Positions 54,967 through 64,000 of a stretch of DNA of 64,000 nucleotides are shown here, piece after piece. Below the pieces are notes generated by a model that did not search any database, was not told where the DNA came from, and saw nothing but the letters and a program-made list of their open reading frames with translations. The DNA is from Ruminococcus sp. GTDB taxonomy: Bacteria > Bacillota > Clostridia > Oscillospirales > Acutalibacteraceae. Where the stretch lies: contig JAFQNJ010000044.1 of NCBI GenBank assembly GCA_017395925.1, positions 1 through 64,000 on the forward strand. Direction: 5' to 3'. The position numbers were made by a program, and so were the translations under genes. Positions within the stretch are counted from its first letter, which is position 1. Each line of letters opens with the position of its first letter.

Positions 54967-56682
54967 ATGCCGAAAGGAACGAAAAAAAGAATAAATCTTA
55001 TCCGCGATTTTAAGAATAACAAGGAGAATCTTTTCTGGCTCGTTAAGCAGAGCAAGGGATTTTACCGCTACATTTTGGGCTTTTTGCTCATAAACTTTGT
55101 GGCGATGGTGCTGACTCTTATATCCTCCTTTGCAGGAAAATTTGTGGTGGACGCGGCGAGTCAGTTTGACGCAGAGGTGTTCTGGTATTACATAATTGTT
55201 ATGACTGTAACCACACTGCTGACCATTGGATTTTCTTTTATCACAACCCTGTTTACAAGCTATGTCGGTGAGAAGTATGCCTTTACCATCCGCGGAGAGA
55301 TGTTTGACAGGGTTCAGCGAAGCCGCTGGTATGAGATAAGCAAATTTCATAGTGCCGACGTACTCTCAAGGCTTACAGGGGACATTTCCACAGTGGCGGG
55401 AGCTATTATCACCATAATCCCCACGGTGGTTATTGCATTTGTTGAATTTATAGTGGTGCTCTCAATACTTCTTGTAAGCGACCCGGTAATGGCATTTATC
55501 GGTCTGGTGGTAGGCCCTCTGGGAATGTTGGCTGCAACAGTTTTTCGCCGCAAATTTGTAAAATATCAGAAAGCACTTCGAGAGTCGGAGTCTGAATATT
55601 ACTCCTTCTTTCAGGAGACTCTCTCAAATCTTTCCGTCGTAAAAACCTTCCGTGCGGAAGACAGAAACAACGAGTATTTCAGTTCGCTTCGCAAACGACG
55701 TCTCGGGCTTATTATGAATAGTGCCAGACTCAGCTCATGGATGAGTGTTGTGCTGAAGGTTATCTATAAACTCGGTTACATTGCGGCTTTCAGCTGGTGT
55801 GCATACAGGCTCACCAAGGGTGACGACAGCTATACCTACGGCACAATGACCCTCTTTCTGTCCCTTGTGGGCATACTCCAGAACACCATAAGCAATATGG
55901 GCACAATAATCCCTCAGGGATTTTCTGCTGTGGTGGCGGCAAAGAGAATAAGGGCAATTGCCGATATCGGCAGTGAAGAATACGGCGAAGTTGGAGATGT
56001 GCCTGCTGCCGTGGGACTGAAAGTTGAGAACCTCACCTTCTCCTATGAGGACAGAGAGATTCTGAGAAACGTAAATGCAGAAATAAAAGCCAAGAGCCGC
56101 GTTGGTGTTGTAGGTGCTTCGGGAGCAGGAAAGACTACGTTTATAAGACTTATGTTGAATCTGGTGTCCCCCGACAGCGGAGAACTCAAGTACATCACCG
56201 ATGGCGGAGTTTGCGAGAGTGCATCTGTTTCGACAAGACGTTTTGTTTCTTATGTGCCTCAGGGTAATACTCTGATGTCGGGTACTGTCCGCAGCAATCT
56301 TTTACTTGCCGCGGAGGATGCCACCGATGACGAAATGTGGCGTGCGCTCTATCTTGCGGATGCAGAAGATTTCCTCAGAAAGATACCTTCCGGTCTCGAT
56401 ACTGAGGTTTCGGAAAAAGCGGGCGGTCTTTCCGAAGGACAGGCACAGCGAATAGCTATAGCCCGAGCCCTTCTGAGAAAATGCCCCGTGCTTATTTTTG
56501 ACGAGGCAACCTCTGCGCTTGACGAGGAAACCGAGCGGAGAATTTTTGAACGGGTGGTCAAAGAGGCGGATGCCACCTGCTTTATCATTACCCACCGCAA
56601 ATCTATGCTCCGATATTGCGATACGGTTATGGAGATTTTAGCTGACGGGAGTGTAATTACCCGAAAGCAAAAAGAAGAATAA
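54967..56682 (+). CDS. ABC exporter, fused membrane and ATPase domains
   Basis: 571 residues. A six-helix type I exporter domain (about 20-320) is followed by an ATPase domain with Walker A GASGAGKTT, a variant signature LSEGQAQRIAIARALL (Glu in place of the first Gly) and Walker [13 protein letters not shown]. It probably works as a homodimer, because the next exporter gene is separated by a terminator and lies 440 bases away. Substrate unknown; lipids, peptides or drugs are possible for this class. Confidence 0.85.
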   Translation: MPKGTKKRINLIRDFKNNKENLFWLVKQSKGFYRYILGFLLINFVAMVLTLISSFAGKFVVDAASQFDAEVFWYYIIVMTVTTLLTIGFSFITTLFTSYVGEKYAFTIRGEMFDRVQRSRWYEISKFHSADVLSRLTGDISTVAGAIITIIPTVVIAFVEFIVVLSILLVSDPVMAFIGLVVGPLGMLAATVFRRKFVKYQKALRESESEYYSFFQETLSNLSVVKTFRAEDRNNEYFSSLRKRRLGLIMNSARLSSWMSVVLKVIYKLGYIAAFSWCAYRLTKGDDSYTYGTMTLFLSLVGILQNTISNMGTIIPQGFSAVVAAKRIRAIADIGSEEYGEVGDVPAAVGLKVENLTFSYEDREILRNVNAEIKAKSRVGVVGASGAGKTTFIRLMLNLVSPDSGELKYITDGGVCESASVSTRRFVSYVPQGNTLMSGTVRSNLLLAAEDATDDEMWRALYLADAEDFLRKIPSGLDTEVSEKAGGLSEGQAQRIAIARALLRKCPVLIFDEATSALDEETERRIFERVVKEADATCFIITHRKSMLRYCDTVMEILADGSVITRKQKEE

Positions 56683-56698
56683 ATTATGGAAATATAAA

Positions 56699-56726
56699 AA
56701 AGTCCCTGTATTTTACAGGGGCTTTA
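56699..56726 (+). terminator. Rho-independent terminator of the first ABC exporter
   Basis: Ten-base-pair stem AGTCCCTGTA with its partner (one G-U pair), followed by TTTACT. Confidence 0.75.
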
Positions 56727-56803
56727 CTGTTTGGCGGGTATTGAAATTCCGCTTGTAAAGTAGTAACATATAATATATATGTTTTTTTGAAAGGTCAGGG
56801 ACT

Positions 56804-57139
56804 ATGAGAAATAAAGACAAACGAGAGAAAAAGCAAAGAACGGCGCATCAGCTTGATAAGTTTAATATTGTTGACACGGATCTCGGCCTTCGCAGTGACG
56901 AGTCGATGGATGTGTATACTGTTGCATTGGCAGTAGTATCAGTGGTGCTTGCCATATTCTTTTTTGTCGGGGGTGCAGTGCTGATAGGAATCGGTTTCCT
57001 TGCGTTGGCGGGACTTCTGGTGCTTAGTATCTGGCTCTCCAGAAAGATAGTAGAAAGAATAAATCTTAAGAATATAGAAAAAATGCAAAAACAAAAAACA
57101 GATTCAGACAGACAAGAGGAAACCAATGAGAAAGAATAA
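56804..57139 (+). CDS. Small membrane protein co-transcribed with the second ABC exporter
   Basis: 111 residues; AAAGGTCAGGG upstream. A charged N-terminus, two closely spaced membrane helices (about 40-60 and 62-80) and a Lys/Gln/Glu-rich cytosolic tail. Its end overlaps the exporter start by 14 bases, so the two are coupled. I recognise no family; an accessory subunit of the exporter is a guess from position. Confidence 0.65.
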   Translation: MRNKDKREKKQRTAHQLDKFNIVDTDLGLRSDESMDVYTVALAVVSVVLAIFFFVGGAVLIGIGFLALAGLLVLSIWLSRKIVERINLKNIEKMQKQKTDSDRQEETNEKE

Positions 57140-58889
57140 AGAGAAAAAAAGCAAGGCATCAAATCTCAGACGTTTTATGCCTTACTACAAGAAATATAAG
57201 GGAATAATGACAAGGGATTTGCTCTGTGCGGCGCTTACCACCGTGTGTGAGCTTCTCCTGCCCCTTATTGTCAGAGAGATAACTATGAGAGCAGGTGGCA
57301 CAGGCGCCGAGCTTACGGTGAACTTTGTGCTGATACTTGGTGCTTCCTACCTTATGCTTCGCATTATCGATGCGGCGGCATATTATTATATGGCAAACAA
57401 CGGCCACGTTATGGGTGCGAAAATCGAAACCGATATGCGTCGGGACCTCTTTGCTCATCTACAGCTTCTGCCCTATAAATTCTACGACAACACCAAGGTG
57501 GGTACATTGATGTCCCGTATCACTTCCGACCTCTTTGATGTTACGGAGTTTGCCCACCATTGTCCCGAGGAGTTTTTTATTGCAGGCATCAAAATTGCGG
57601 CATCCTTCATAATCCTCTGCACAATGAACGTGCCCCTTACCCTCATTGTCTTTGCGGTAATACCACCTATGTTCTTTATTCTATACTTCTTCAACAAACG
57701 TATGAGAGCGGGTTTCCGCAGTCAACGAAAGGAATTAGGTGAGCTTAATGCCGCTGTGGAGGATAGCCTCTTGGGTGTCCGTGTTGTCCGTTCCTTTGCC
57801 AATGAGAATGTTGAGGAAGAGAAGTTCGAGGACGGCAACAGCCGATTCCTTAGTATAAAAGCGAAGAACTATAAATATATGGGAGGCTTTCAGGCTTCTA
57901 CACGTTTCTTTGAAGGCTTTATGTATATCGTTGTAGTGGTGGCAGGCGCTCTCTTTATGCTCAGAGAGTGGATATCTTCCTCCGATTTTGTGGCATATCT
58001 TCTGTATGTTACAACCCTCTTTGCTACTATCCGAAAAATCGTTGAATTTGCCGAGCAGTTCCAGCGCGGTATGACAGGTGTTGACAGATTTTTTGAGATA
58101 ATCGACACCGAGCCCGAAATCACCGACAAGGAAAATGCCGAGGAGTTAAAGGGCATCAAAGGTGAAATTGAGTTTTCAAACGTTACCTTCCGCTATGCAG
58201 AGGAAAACGAAGATGTACTCTGCAATGTGAATTTCAAAATAAAGGAAGGAGAAAACGTGGCGCTGGTAGGTCCCTCCGGCGGCGGCAAAACCACAATTTG
58301 CTCACTTATCCCCAGATTCTATGAGGTTGACAGTGGCAAAATAAAAATAGACGGAAAAGACGTCAGGGACGTTACCCTCAAGTCACTCCGAGAGAATATC
58401 GGTGTTGTTCAGCAGGATGTTTACCTCTTCTCGGGAAGTGTCTTTGACAATATCGAATACGGTGCCCCGGGTGCTTCGAAGTCTGAGATAATCGAAGCGG
58501 CAAAACTTGCGGGTGCTTATGATTTCATTATGGAACTTCCCGATGGCTTTGATACCTATGTGGGCGAGCGCGGAGTAAAACTCTCGGGCGGACAGAAGCA
58601 GAGAATCTCTATAGCCAGAGTATTTCTCAAAAATCCTCCCATACTGCTTCTGGACGAGGCAACCTCGGCACTTGACAACGAGTCGGAGTTCATAGTTCAG
58701 AAGAGCCTTAAAAAACTCTCTGAGGGCAGAACAACCATAACCGTTGCCCACAGGCTCACCACCATCAAGAATGCCGACAGAATTTTTGTCATTACAAAGG
58801 ACGGTATCGCCGAGGAGGGCAATCACCGCGAACTTATGGAAAAAGGCGGAATATACAGAGAACTTTACAGTGCATATTCCGATATGTAA
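57126..58889 (+). CDS. ABC exporter, MsbA-like
   Basis: 587 residues. Six membrane helices (about 30-320), then an ATPase domain with Walker [11 protein letters not shown]-loop [11 protein letters not shown], canonical signature [16 protein letters not shown], Walker [13 protein letters not shown] and H-loop VAHRLTT. Complete, typical length. It is followed after 10 bases by exonuclease III. Substrate unknown. Confidence 0.88.
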   Translation: MRKNKEKKSKASNLRRFMPYYKKYKGIMTRDLLCAALTTVCELLLPLIVREITMRAGGTGAELTVNFVLILGASYLMLRIIDAAAYYYMANNGHVMGAKIETDMRRDLFAHLQLLPYKFYDNTKVGTLMSRITSDLFDVTEFAHHCPEEFFIAGIKIAASFIILCTMNVPLTLIVFAVIPPMFFILYFFNKRMRAGFRSQRKELGELNAAVEDSLLGVRVVRSFANENVEEEKFEDGNSRFLSIKAKNYKYMGGFQASTRFFEGFMYIVVVVAGALFMLREWISSSDFVAYLLYVTTLFATIRKIVEFAEQFQRGMTGVDRFFEIIDTEPEITDKENAEELKGIKGEIEFSNVTFRYAEENEDVLCNVNFKIKEGENVALVGPSGGGKTTICSLIPRFYEVDSGKIKIDGKDVRDVTLKSLRENIGVVQQDVYLFSGSVFDNIEYGAPGASKSEIIEAAKLAGAYDFIMELPDGFDTYVGERGVKLSGGQKQRISIARVFLKNPPILLLDEATSALDNESEFIVQKSLKKLSEGRTTITVAHRLTTIKNADRIFVITKDGIAEEGNHRELMEKGGIYRELYSAYSDM

Positions 58890-58899
58890 GGAGAAATTT

Positions 58900-59652
58900 A
58901 TGAAATTTATATCTTGGAATGTCAACGGCCTGAGAGCTTGTATGAATAAGGATTTTAAAAATATTTTCGATACTCTTGATGCGGATTTCTTTTGTCTTCA
59001 GGAGACAAAACTTCAGGAGGGACAGATAGACTTTGCTCCCGAAGGTTACTACTCGTACTGGAACTATGCCGAGAAAAAAGGCTATTCGGGTACTGCAATT
59101 TTCACAAAGCACCGGCCCCATTCCGTCAGATACGGAATGGGTATTGAGGAGCACGACAAAGAGGGAAGACTCATAACTCTGGAGTATGAGGATTTCTATT
59201 TCATCACTGTCTATGTACCTAACTCTCAGGATGAATTGAGGCGGCTTTCCTACCGTATGCAGTGGGAGGCGGATTTTCTCGGATACCTGAAGGAGCTTGA
59301 AAAGACAAAGCCCGTTATCTTCTGCGGCGATTTAAACGTTGCCCACAAGGAAATTGACCTGAAGAATCCCAAGACCAACAGAAAGAACGCAGGCTTCACC
59401 GACGAGGAAAGAGGCTGCTTCTCAAGACTTATGGAAGAGGGCTTCCTTGATACATTCAGAATGTTCTATCCCGATCTGGAGGGGGCGTATTCATGGTGGA
59501 GCTACCGCTTCAAGGCAAGAGAGAAGAATGCAGGCTGGCGTATTGACTATTTTGTGGCTTCAGGAATTCTGAAGGACAGAATCAGGAGTGCCTCCATACA
59601 TCCCGAAATATTCGGCTCCGACCACTGTCCTGTAGAACTTATTTTTGAGTAA
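58900..59652 (+). CDS. xth: Exodeoxyribonuclease III / AP endonuclease
   Basis: 250 residues, full length. ATG 58900 is 6 bases after TAAGGAG; an upstream in-frame start at 58744 lies inside the exporter gene. Motifs: WNVNGLRA (metal-binding Asn7), [27 protein letters not shown] and the C-terminal SDHCPV with the catalytic Asp-His pair. Acts in base-excision repair by cutting at abasic sites and trimming 3' ends. Cytosolic; co-transcribed with the ABC exporter by position only. Confidence 0.93.
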   Translation: MKFISWNVNGLRACMNKDFKNIFDTLDADFFCLQETKLQEGQIDFAPEGYYSYWNYAEKKGYSGTAIFTKHRPHSVRYGMGIEEHDKEGRLITLEYEDFYFITVYVPNSQDELRRLSYRMQWEADFLGYLKELEKTKPVIFCGDLNVAHKEIDLKNPKTNRKNAGFTDEERGCFSRLMEEGFLDTFRMFYPDLEGAYSWWSYRFKAREKNAGWRIDYFVASGILKDRIRSASIHPEIFGSDHCPVELIFE

Positions 59653-59680
59653 AATTCTTATTGCGTTTCGGTGATTATCT

Positions 59681-60604
59681 ATGTTTGTGACTACTGCCAC
59701 AATGGTGGCTATGCTTCTCTTATATGCTCTGCCCGGCTTTTTGATGATTAAGTCAAAGCTTGTGAAAGCGGATGTCATTCCCGGCTTTGCCAAACTCCTT
59801 CTCTATGTTTGCCAGCCGGCACTTACTTTTTATTCCTTTGACAAGGCGGATTTCTCCCCTTCGGTGCTGTTGAATATGGGAGTGATATTCATTATCTCTC
59901 TGGTAGGGCAGTTGGGAATACTGATGCTTTTCTACTTCTTTATCAGAAAGAAGAGTGCAGAGAATGTGAGCCTCAGAATTTTTAATATTGCGGTAATTCT
60001 TGCTAACTGCGGCTTCTTCGGTGTTCCCGTGGCAGAAAAACTATTCCCCGATAGAAGCGATGCGGCACTTTACTGTATGGTTTTTTCCTTTGCCCTCAAT
60101 CTTATAAGCTGGACGGTTGTAATGGCGATTGTCACAAGGGATAAGAAATATATAAAACCCCGTCAGGTGTTTTTAAATCCTGCCACGATTTCTTTCTTCA
60201 TCGCATTTCTGCTTTTTGCATTTTCCCTGAAACTTCCGTCACTTCTGTTTGAAGCGGTGTCGGTGGTGGGAAAATTTGCAACTCCCCTGTGTATGCTTAT
60301 ACTGGGAATGAGGCTGGGTACCACAAAGTTTAAAGTAGTGTTCGGAAGCCCCATGCAGTATCTGGCAGTAGCTATTAAGCAGTTGGCGGTGCCTTTTGCC
60401 ATGTTGCTTCTGCTGTTGCTTCTGCCTGTGGATGACTTCATAAAGCAACTTTCCTTTGTGCTGTTTGCTTGTCCTGTGGCAAGCAACGTGCTGAATTTTG
60501 CCGAGCTTTGCGGAGAGGGTCAGGAGACCGCCGCAGGCACTGTGCTTCTGGGCACCATACTCTCGGTGGTGACAATGCCGCTGATGATGCTTCTTATCGG
60601 TTAG
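59681..60604 (+). CDS. AEC-family (auxin efflux carrier-like) transporter
   Basis: 307 residues, about ten membrane helices in two halves typical of the AEC family. Characteristic segments include VILANCGFFGVPVAEKLF in the first half and PVASNVLNFAELCGE in the last crossing region. Bacterial members move malate or other organic acids; the substrate here cannot be told. Only 28 bases after exonuclease III, so probably the same transcript. Confidence 0.8.
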   Translation: MFVTTATMVAMLLLYALPGFLMIKSKLVKADVIPGFAKLLLYVCQPALTFYSFDKADFSPSVLLNMGVIFIISLVGQLGILMLFYFFIRKKSAENVSLRIFNIAVILANCGFFGVPVAEKLFPDRSDAALYCMVFSFALNLISWTVVMAIVTRDKKYIKPRQVFLNPATISFFIAFLLFAFSLKLPSLLFEAVSVVGKFATPLCMLILGMRLGTTKFKVVFGSPMQYLAVAIKQLAVPFAMLLLLLLLPVDDFIKQLSFVLFACPVASNVLNFAELCGEGQETAAGTVLLGTILSVVTMPLMMLLIG

Positions 60605-60635
60605 AGAAGTCCTGATTATCCTGAATATGACAAAA

Positions 60636-60673
60636 ATCCGCCGCGGCAAAATTCTACCGCGGCGGATGTTTTT
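60636..60673. terminator. Bidirectional terminator between AEC and SGNH-dockerin genes
   Basis: Perfect 11-bp GC-rich stem (60636-60646 with 60657-60667) with a T run on both strands, shared by the convergent genes. Confidence 0.92.
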
Positions 60674-60685
60674 TGTTTCTTATAA

Positions 60686-61714
60686 TCAATATGCGATGAG
60701 GTTCCCGATTTCAGAATTGGGAAGAAGGCCTGCAAGATGCTTCTGTATGGCTGTAACGTCTTTGACGTTAACCGAGTTGTCAAGGTTTGCATCCGCACAG
60801 AGGGTGCCCACTTCGTCAAATGAGCCCAGACCTGCAAGAACTTTCTGAATTGTGGTGGCATCCAGAATATTTACCTTTTTATTGCCGTCACAGTCACCCA
60901 GCAGGTAATATTTGCTTTCCGGCAGTGTGGGTGTTGTGGGAATGGCACCGGCGGTTTCGAGCTCGCTCACCTTTTGGAGAAGCACATCTCTGATGAGGGC
61001 GTGACCCTTCTCTGAGGGGTGAATACCGTCGGACTGAATTACGTCATAGCTCTTCTGGGTATCATAGTAATTGTCGAAAGCGGTGTATACATCGGCAACA
61101 TATACATTCCTGTTCTTTTCTGCAAGAGAATAGAAGAGATTGTTAAAAAGAGGTGCGAAGGCATCAATCTTGTCCGCAAATGCCTTGTACTGAGGATGTG
61201 CGTAGATGGGGTTGTACTGTGTCTGGAAAATAACGGTGCAGTCGGAATTTATACCGTGGATTTCACTCATAATGGCATCCAGATTTGTTTTCATCATTTG
61301 GATAGCGGTCTTAACATATACGGATTCGCCGCCATTTGTGAGAATGTCCATAAGCTGGGTGGTGGAAGCTCCCATAAAAAGTCCGATAAGGTCGTTACCT
61401 CCGATGGAGATAAAGATAACGTCAGAGGTACTGATATCCTCGCGCATGGGGTCGTTTGACTTGAGCAGGGAGAGAAGGTCGGTGCTCTTGTGGCCGTTTA
61501 TGGCATAGTTTACGGCGTGGTAGCTTCTATCTAATGTAACCTGATAGAAGTAGCTGTCTTCGATTTTTTCAAGTCCGTAGCCTGTTGCAATGGAATCACC
61601 CATAAAGATTGCTTTCACATGGTCTGTTCCTGCGGCATTAACGCTTGCAACAGAAAACACACCTATCAAAAGCACAAGGCAAGAAGCTATACTGCGTTTT
61701 ATGTTGAATTTCAT
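60686..61714 (-). CDS. Secreted SGNH/GDSL esterase with dockerin
   Basis: 342 residues. Signal peptide (about 1-28, ending VNAAG) precedes an SGNH hydrolase domain (about 30-255) with block I GDS (Ser41), block III GGND and block V DGIHPS. A Pro/Thr linker and a C-terminal dockerin (about 272-330; GDCDGNKKVNILDATTIQK and ADANLDNSVNVKDVTAIQK) follow. It is probably an esterase, such as an acetyl-xylan, feruloyl or lipid esterase, attached to a cohesin scaffold. The dockerin ends in the same short pattern (EIGNL) seen after the other two dockerins in the window. The substrate is not known. Confidence 0.88.
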   Translation of the reverse strand: MKFNIKRSIASCLVLLIGVFSVASVNAAGTDHVKAIFMGDSIATGYGLEKIEDSYFYQVTLDRSYHAVNYAINGHKSTDLLSLLKSNDPMREDISTSDVIFISIGGNDLIGLFMGASTTQLMDILTNGGESVYVKTAIQMMKTNLDAIMSEIHGINSDCTVIFQTQYNPIYAHPQYKAFADKIDAFAPLFNNLFYSLAEKNRNVYVADVYTAFDNYYDTQKSYDVIQSDGIHPSEKGHALIRDVLLQKVSELETAGAIPTTPTLPESKYYLLGDCDGNKKVNILDATTIQKVLAGLGSFDEVGTLCADANLDNSVNVKDVTAIQKHLAGLLPNSEIGNLIAY

Positions 61715-61765
61715 AATTTACACTCTCCTAACAATTTGTTGATGAAGTTTGTTTTTTCAAAGTAT

Positions 61766-61794
61766 ATTATAAAATTAAGGAAAAACATTGTCAA
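61766..61794 (-). promoter_or_regulatory. Promoter of the SGNH-dockerin gene
   Basis: On the minus strand TTGACA (61794-61789), 17-bp spacer, TATAAT (61771-61766): full consensus. Confidence 0.85.
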
Positions 61795-61818
61795 TAAATA
61801 TAATTCGACAAAGGATTA

Positions 61819-61847
61819 TTGACGTAAAAAAATTAAAGCCATATAAT
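61819..61847 (+). promoter_or_regulatory. Promoter of the patatin gene
   Basis: TTGACG (61819-61824), 17-bp spacer, TATAAT (61842-61847). A hairpin CAGAGC-GTAT-GCTCTG (61861-61876) stands in the short leader just before the ribosome site. Confidence 0.82.
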
Positions 61848-61892
61848 TATTACATATATTCAGAGCGTATGCTCTGTACGGAGATGATATAT

Positions 61893-62675
61893 ATGAAGAA
61901 AAAACTGGGGCTGGTGCTTGGAGCAGGTGGTGCCAGAGGTATTGCTCACATAGGACTTCTGCAGGCTTTTGAGGAGAATGGCATAGTTCCCGACTTTATT
62001 TCAGGCTGTTCGGCGGGAGCCATTGTGGGAGCGTGCTACTGCTCGGGAATGTCGCCTGAGGATATTTTTGCAGAGGTAATGAAACTCAAAAAGAATGATA
62101 TTATGGATCCCATACCGGTAATTGCAGGACAGGGCCTTTTTTCTCCTGACAAAATGATATCAAAAATCAGAAGTGTCATAGGTAACAAGAGGATATGTGA
62201 CCTTGAAAAGCCCTTTCGTCCCGTTGCCACAGACCTGATTAAGGGTGAACTTAAAATATTTGAGGGCAGATATGATACCGCCAAGGCAGTTGCGGCAAGT
62301 GCCTGTCTGCCTGCGGTGTTTGAGCCCGTTGCCATAGCAGGAGTTCAGTACATTGACGGCGGTGTGCTCAGACGTCTGCCGGTGTCTGCTGTGAGGGAGA
62401 TGGAGCCCGATGTAGTGGTGGCGGTAGATGTTTATCCCAAGGATAATAACCGCACCGAATATAAATATATGATAGACGTTCTGGAGAGAGCCTTTGAACT
62501 TCTTGACAAGGACGGAATAAACTTCAAAACCAAGGCAGAAACTCCCGATGTGTTTATTCAGCCCGACCTTGGAGATATGTCACAGTATACCTTCAAGGGC
62601 TTTGAGGATGCTTACTACAAAGGCTACGAGGCAGGAATTGAATACATTAAAGAGATTAAGATGCTGCTTGAATAA
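61893..62675 (+). CDS. Patatin-like phospholipase (RssA-type)
   Basis: 260 residues; ATG 61893 is 9 bases after GGAG, and the upstream in-frame ATG 61788 lies before the promoter. The patatin motifs are complete: GAGGARG oxyanion loop (residues 10-16), GCSAG with nucleophile Ser40, and IDGGVL with the partner Asp near 152. It should hydrolyse acyl ester bonds of phospholipids or similar lipids, in the cytosol or at the inner membrane face (no signal peptide). Divergent from the SGNH-dockerin gene. Confidence 0.88.
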   Translation: MKKKLGLVLGAGGARGIAHIGLLQAFEENGIVPDFISGCSAGAIVGACYCSGMSPEDIFAEVMKLKKNDIMDPIPVIAGQGLFSPDKMISKIRSVIGNKRICDLEKPFRPVATDLIKGELKIFEGRYDTAKAVAASACLPAVFEPVAIAGVQYIDGGVLRRLPVSAVREMEPDVVVAVDVYPKDNNRTEYKYMIDVLERAFELLDKDGINFKTKAETPDVFIQPDLGDMSQYTFKGFEDAYYKGYEAGIEYIKEIKMLLE

Positions 62676-62684
62676 CTCAAGAAA

Positions 62685-62722
62685 AAAGAGTTGCACTCAC
62701 CTGTGGAGTGCAACTCTTTGCT
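62685..62722. terminator. Bidirectional terminator between patatin and aminopeptidase genes
   Basis: Perfect 14-bp stem (62685-62698 with 62706-62719) with a seven-base loop; it separates convergent genes. Confidence 0.85.
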
Positions 62723-62737
62723 GTTTTATGGGGATAA

Positions 62738-63964
62738 TCAGAATGCCCAGTTGCCGTTTGTGAATATGGGGACGTCCTTGCCGTCAGCTGTTTTTGCAGT
62801 AATAGAAAGGTCTGCGGTGCCTATCATAAAATCAACGTGGACAAGGCTGTCGTTAAGACCCATTTCTCTCATTTCTTCAAGAGTACGGTTTTCAAAACCT
62901 TCGATACAGCTGGTGTAACCTTCGCCGAAGGCAAAGTGACAAGCGGCATTTTCATCAAAAAGAGTGTTGTAGAAGAGTATGCCGGAGTTTCTGATGGGGG
63001 AATCATAGGGAACAAGTGCACATTCGCCCAGATATCTGGCACCTTCGTCGGTGTCGAGAATAGAGTTCAGGAGCTCTTCGCCTTTCTCTGCGTGGGCTTC
63101 TACGATTTTACCCCCCTCCAGTCTGAACCAGAAGTTTTCGATGAGAGAACCCTGATATGAGAGGGGCATAGAGGCGTATACAACGCCGTCAGCACGGTTT
63201 CTGTCAGGAGCGGTGAAAACTTCCTCCGAGGGAATGTTGGCATTGTATTCCACGTCACTTCCGAGAAGAGTGTCACACCCTCCCATAAATCTGCTTTCGG
63301 GAAGCAGACCTACTCTCAAGTCAGTACCATTTGCAGATTTGTAGTGGAGTTCTGTGATGCCGAGGGAGTTGAGATATTCATAGCGCCTCTTAAGATCCTG
63401 ATTGTGTTCCTCCCAGTTTCCGATACCGTCGCCTTCGGCTCTTGATGTGTGGAGAATTGCCTCCCAGAGTTTCTCCACAGCAGTGGAAGTACGCTCATTG
63501 GGAAACACTTTTTTAGCCCAAGCTTTGGAGGGTGCCGCGGCAATACACCACTGATACTTGTTGTCCATCATATCGCGATAGGGTTTGAATACACCGCGGC
63601 GGATGCCGCTGCATTTTGAGAGCTTCTTCTGATTCACACCCTTGAGACCGTCAGGGTCTTCGCTTTCAACATAGATAAGGGCGGGGAGAGTGTCAACCCT
63701 GTGCTTGATTTTTGCGATTTCCCACTCCTCCACCTTGGAGAGCACTTTTTCTTTCTGATAGCGGACGTGAAGTTTTGTAAGTGGCTGATAACTCCATTCT
63801 ACGGAAACTTTTGAGGCACCTGCCTTGTAGCATTCCTCCACAAGAATCTTGATGAATTCCGGCTGGTCAAGTTCTGCAAAAATCATAACCTCCTGCCCCT
63901 TTTGCACATTGGCACCTTTTCGGGCGAGAAGTTTTGCGTAATCTCTGAGTATAGTCTTCTTCAT
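62738..63964 (-). CDS. M29-family metallo-aminopeptidase
   Basis: 408 residues, the usual length for the AmpS/PepS (M29) family; AAGGAG lies upstream of the ATG. N-terminal Rossmann-like half (VQKGQEVMIFAELDQPEF); the C-terminal catalytic half has NIPSEEVFTAPDRN, with metal ligand Glu, then ENFWFRLEGGKIVEAHAE, GECALVP, FGEGY and HVDFMIGTADL, which provide the remaining Glu/His/Asp ligands. A cytosolic enzyme that removes N-terminal residues from peptides. The upstream region continues outside the window. Confidence 0.9.
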   Translation of the reverse strand: MKKTILRDYAKLLARKGANVQKGQEVMIFAELDQPEFIKILVEECYKAGASKVSVEWSYQPLTKLHVRYQKEKVLSKVEEWEIAKIKHRVDTLPALIYVESEDPDGLKGVNQKKLSKCSGIRRGVFKPYRDMMDNKYQWCIAAAPSKAWAKKVFPNERTSTAVEKLWEAILHTSRAEGDGIGNWEEHNQDLKRRYEYLNSLGITELHYKSANGTDLRVGLLPESRFMGGCDTLLGSDVEYNANIPSEEVFTAPDRNRADGVVYASMPLSYQGSLIENFWFRLEGGKIVEAHAEKGEELLNSILDTDEGARYLGECALVPYDSPIRNSGILFYNTLFDENAACHFAFGEGYTSCIEGFENRTLEEMREMGLNDSLVHVDFMIGTADLSITAKTADGKDVPIFTNGNWAF

Positions 63965-64000
63965 TTTTATATTCTCCTTTTCGGTATGGTGTCAGGTTAT

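Noticed and set aside
58744..58899. Longer exonuclease III beginning inside the ABC exporter gene
   Set aside because: The family start [10 protein letters not shown] is at 58900 with a strong ribosome site; the extension is in another frame of the ATPase domain.

Overview
The window looks like chromosome of a low-to-mid GC Gram-positive gut Clostridium relative. My best guess is a Ruminococcus bromii-like starch degrader (Oscillospiraceae/Acutalibacteraceae). This is inferred from strong AGGAGG ribosome sites with frequent GTG/TTG starts, three dockerin-bearing secreted proteins (a six-hairpin glycosidase, a CHAP hydrolase and an SGNH esterase), several CBM26-like starch-binding modules and a giant extracellular alpha-amylase. 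There is no rRNA marker, so species is not established. I saw no rRNA, tRNA, CRISPR array, IS transposase or phage gene.

Layout. (1) 2-3850: 3' part of a dockerin-tagged glycosidase that runs off the left edge. (2) 4196-22520: an 18-kb surface locus. It holds seven proteins with SipW-type (TasA/camelysin-like) signal peptides, one membrane-anchored relative, three archaeal/ER-type signal peptidases I, a membrane-anchored McrB-like AAA+ ATPase, a DUF2357-like protein with a very long coiled coil, and a dockerin-tagged CHAP hydrolase. Two of the SipW-type proteins carry starch-binding modules. (3) 22760-27044: a winged-helix/LicC-like cytidylyltransferase with a one-SBP, one-ATPase, fused-permease importer. 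(4) 27358-45144: one 5928-residue secreted protein: GH13 amylase embedded among about 17 X25/SusE-like modules and about 40 InlB-type repeats. (5) 45427-50591: YwaF-like membrane protein, a CDP-glycerol glycerophosphotransferase and a YidC-sulfatase fusion (wall polymer synthesis). (6) 50702-53569: CsoR-type metal sensor, ATP-grasp protein on the minus strand, CDF metal exporter; two matching CsoR-like operators. (7) 53638-63964: housekeeping and accessory genes (nitroreductase, XRE regulator, two ABC exporters, exonuclease III, AEC transporter, SGNH-dockerin, patatin, M29 aminopeptidase).

How the parts may work together (inference): region 2 appears to build a surface filament or matrix whose subunits are processed by dedicated signal peptidases. 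CBM26-type modules on two subunits could hold the cell on starch granules, while the giant amylase and the dockerin enzymes of an amylosome-like system digest them. The AAA+/DUF2357 pair inside this locus lacks a visible nuclease. It is the most unexpected component, and the locus as a whole is my candidate for an undescribed system.
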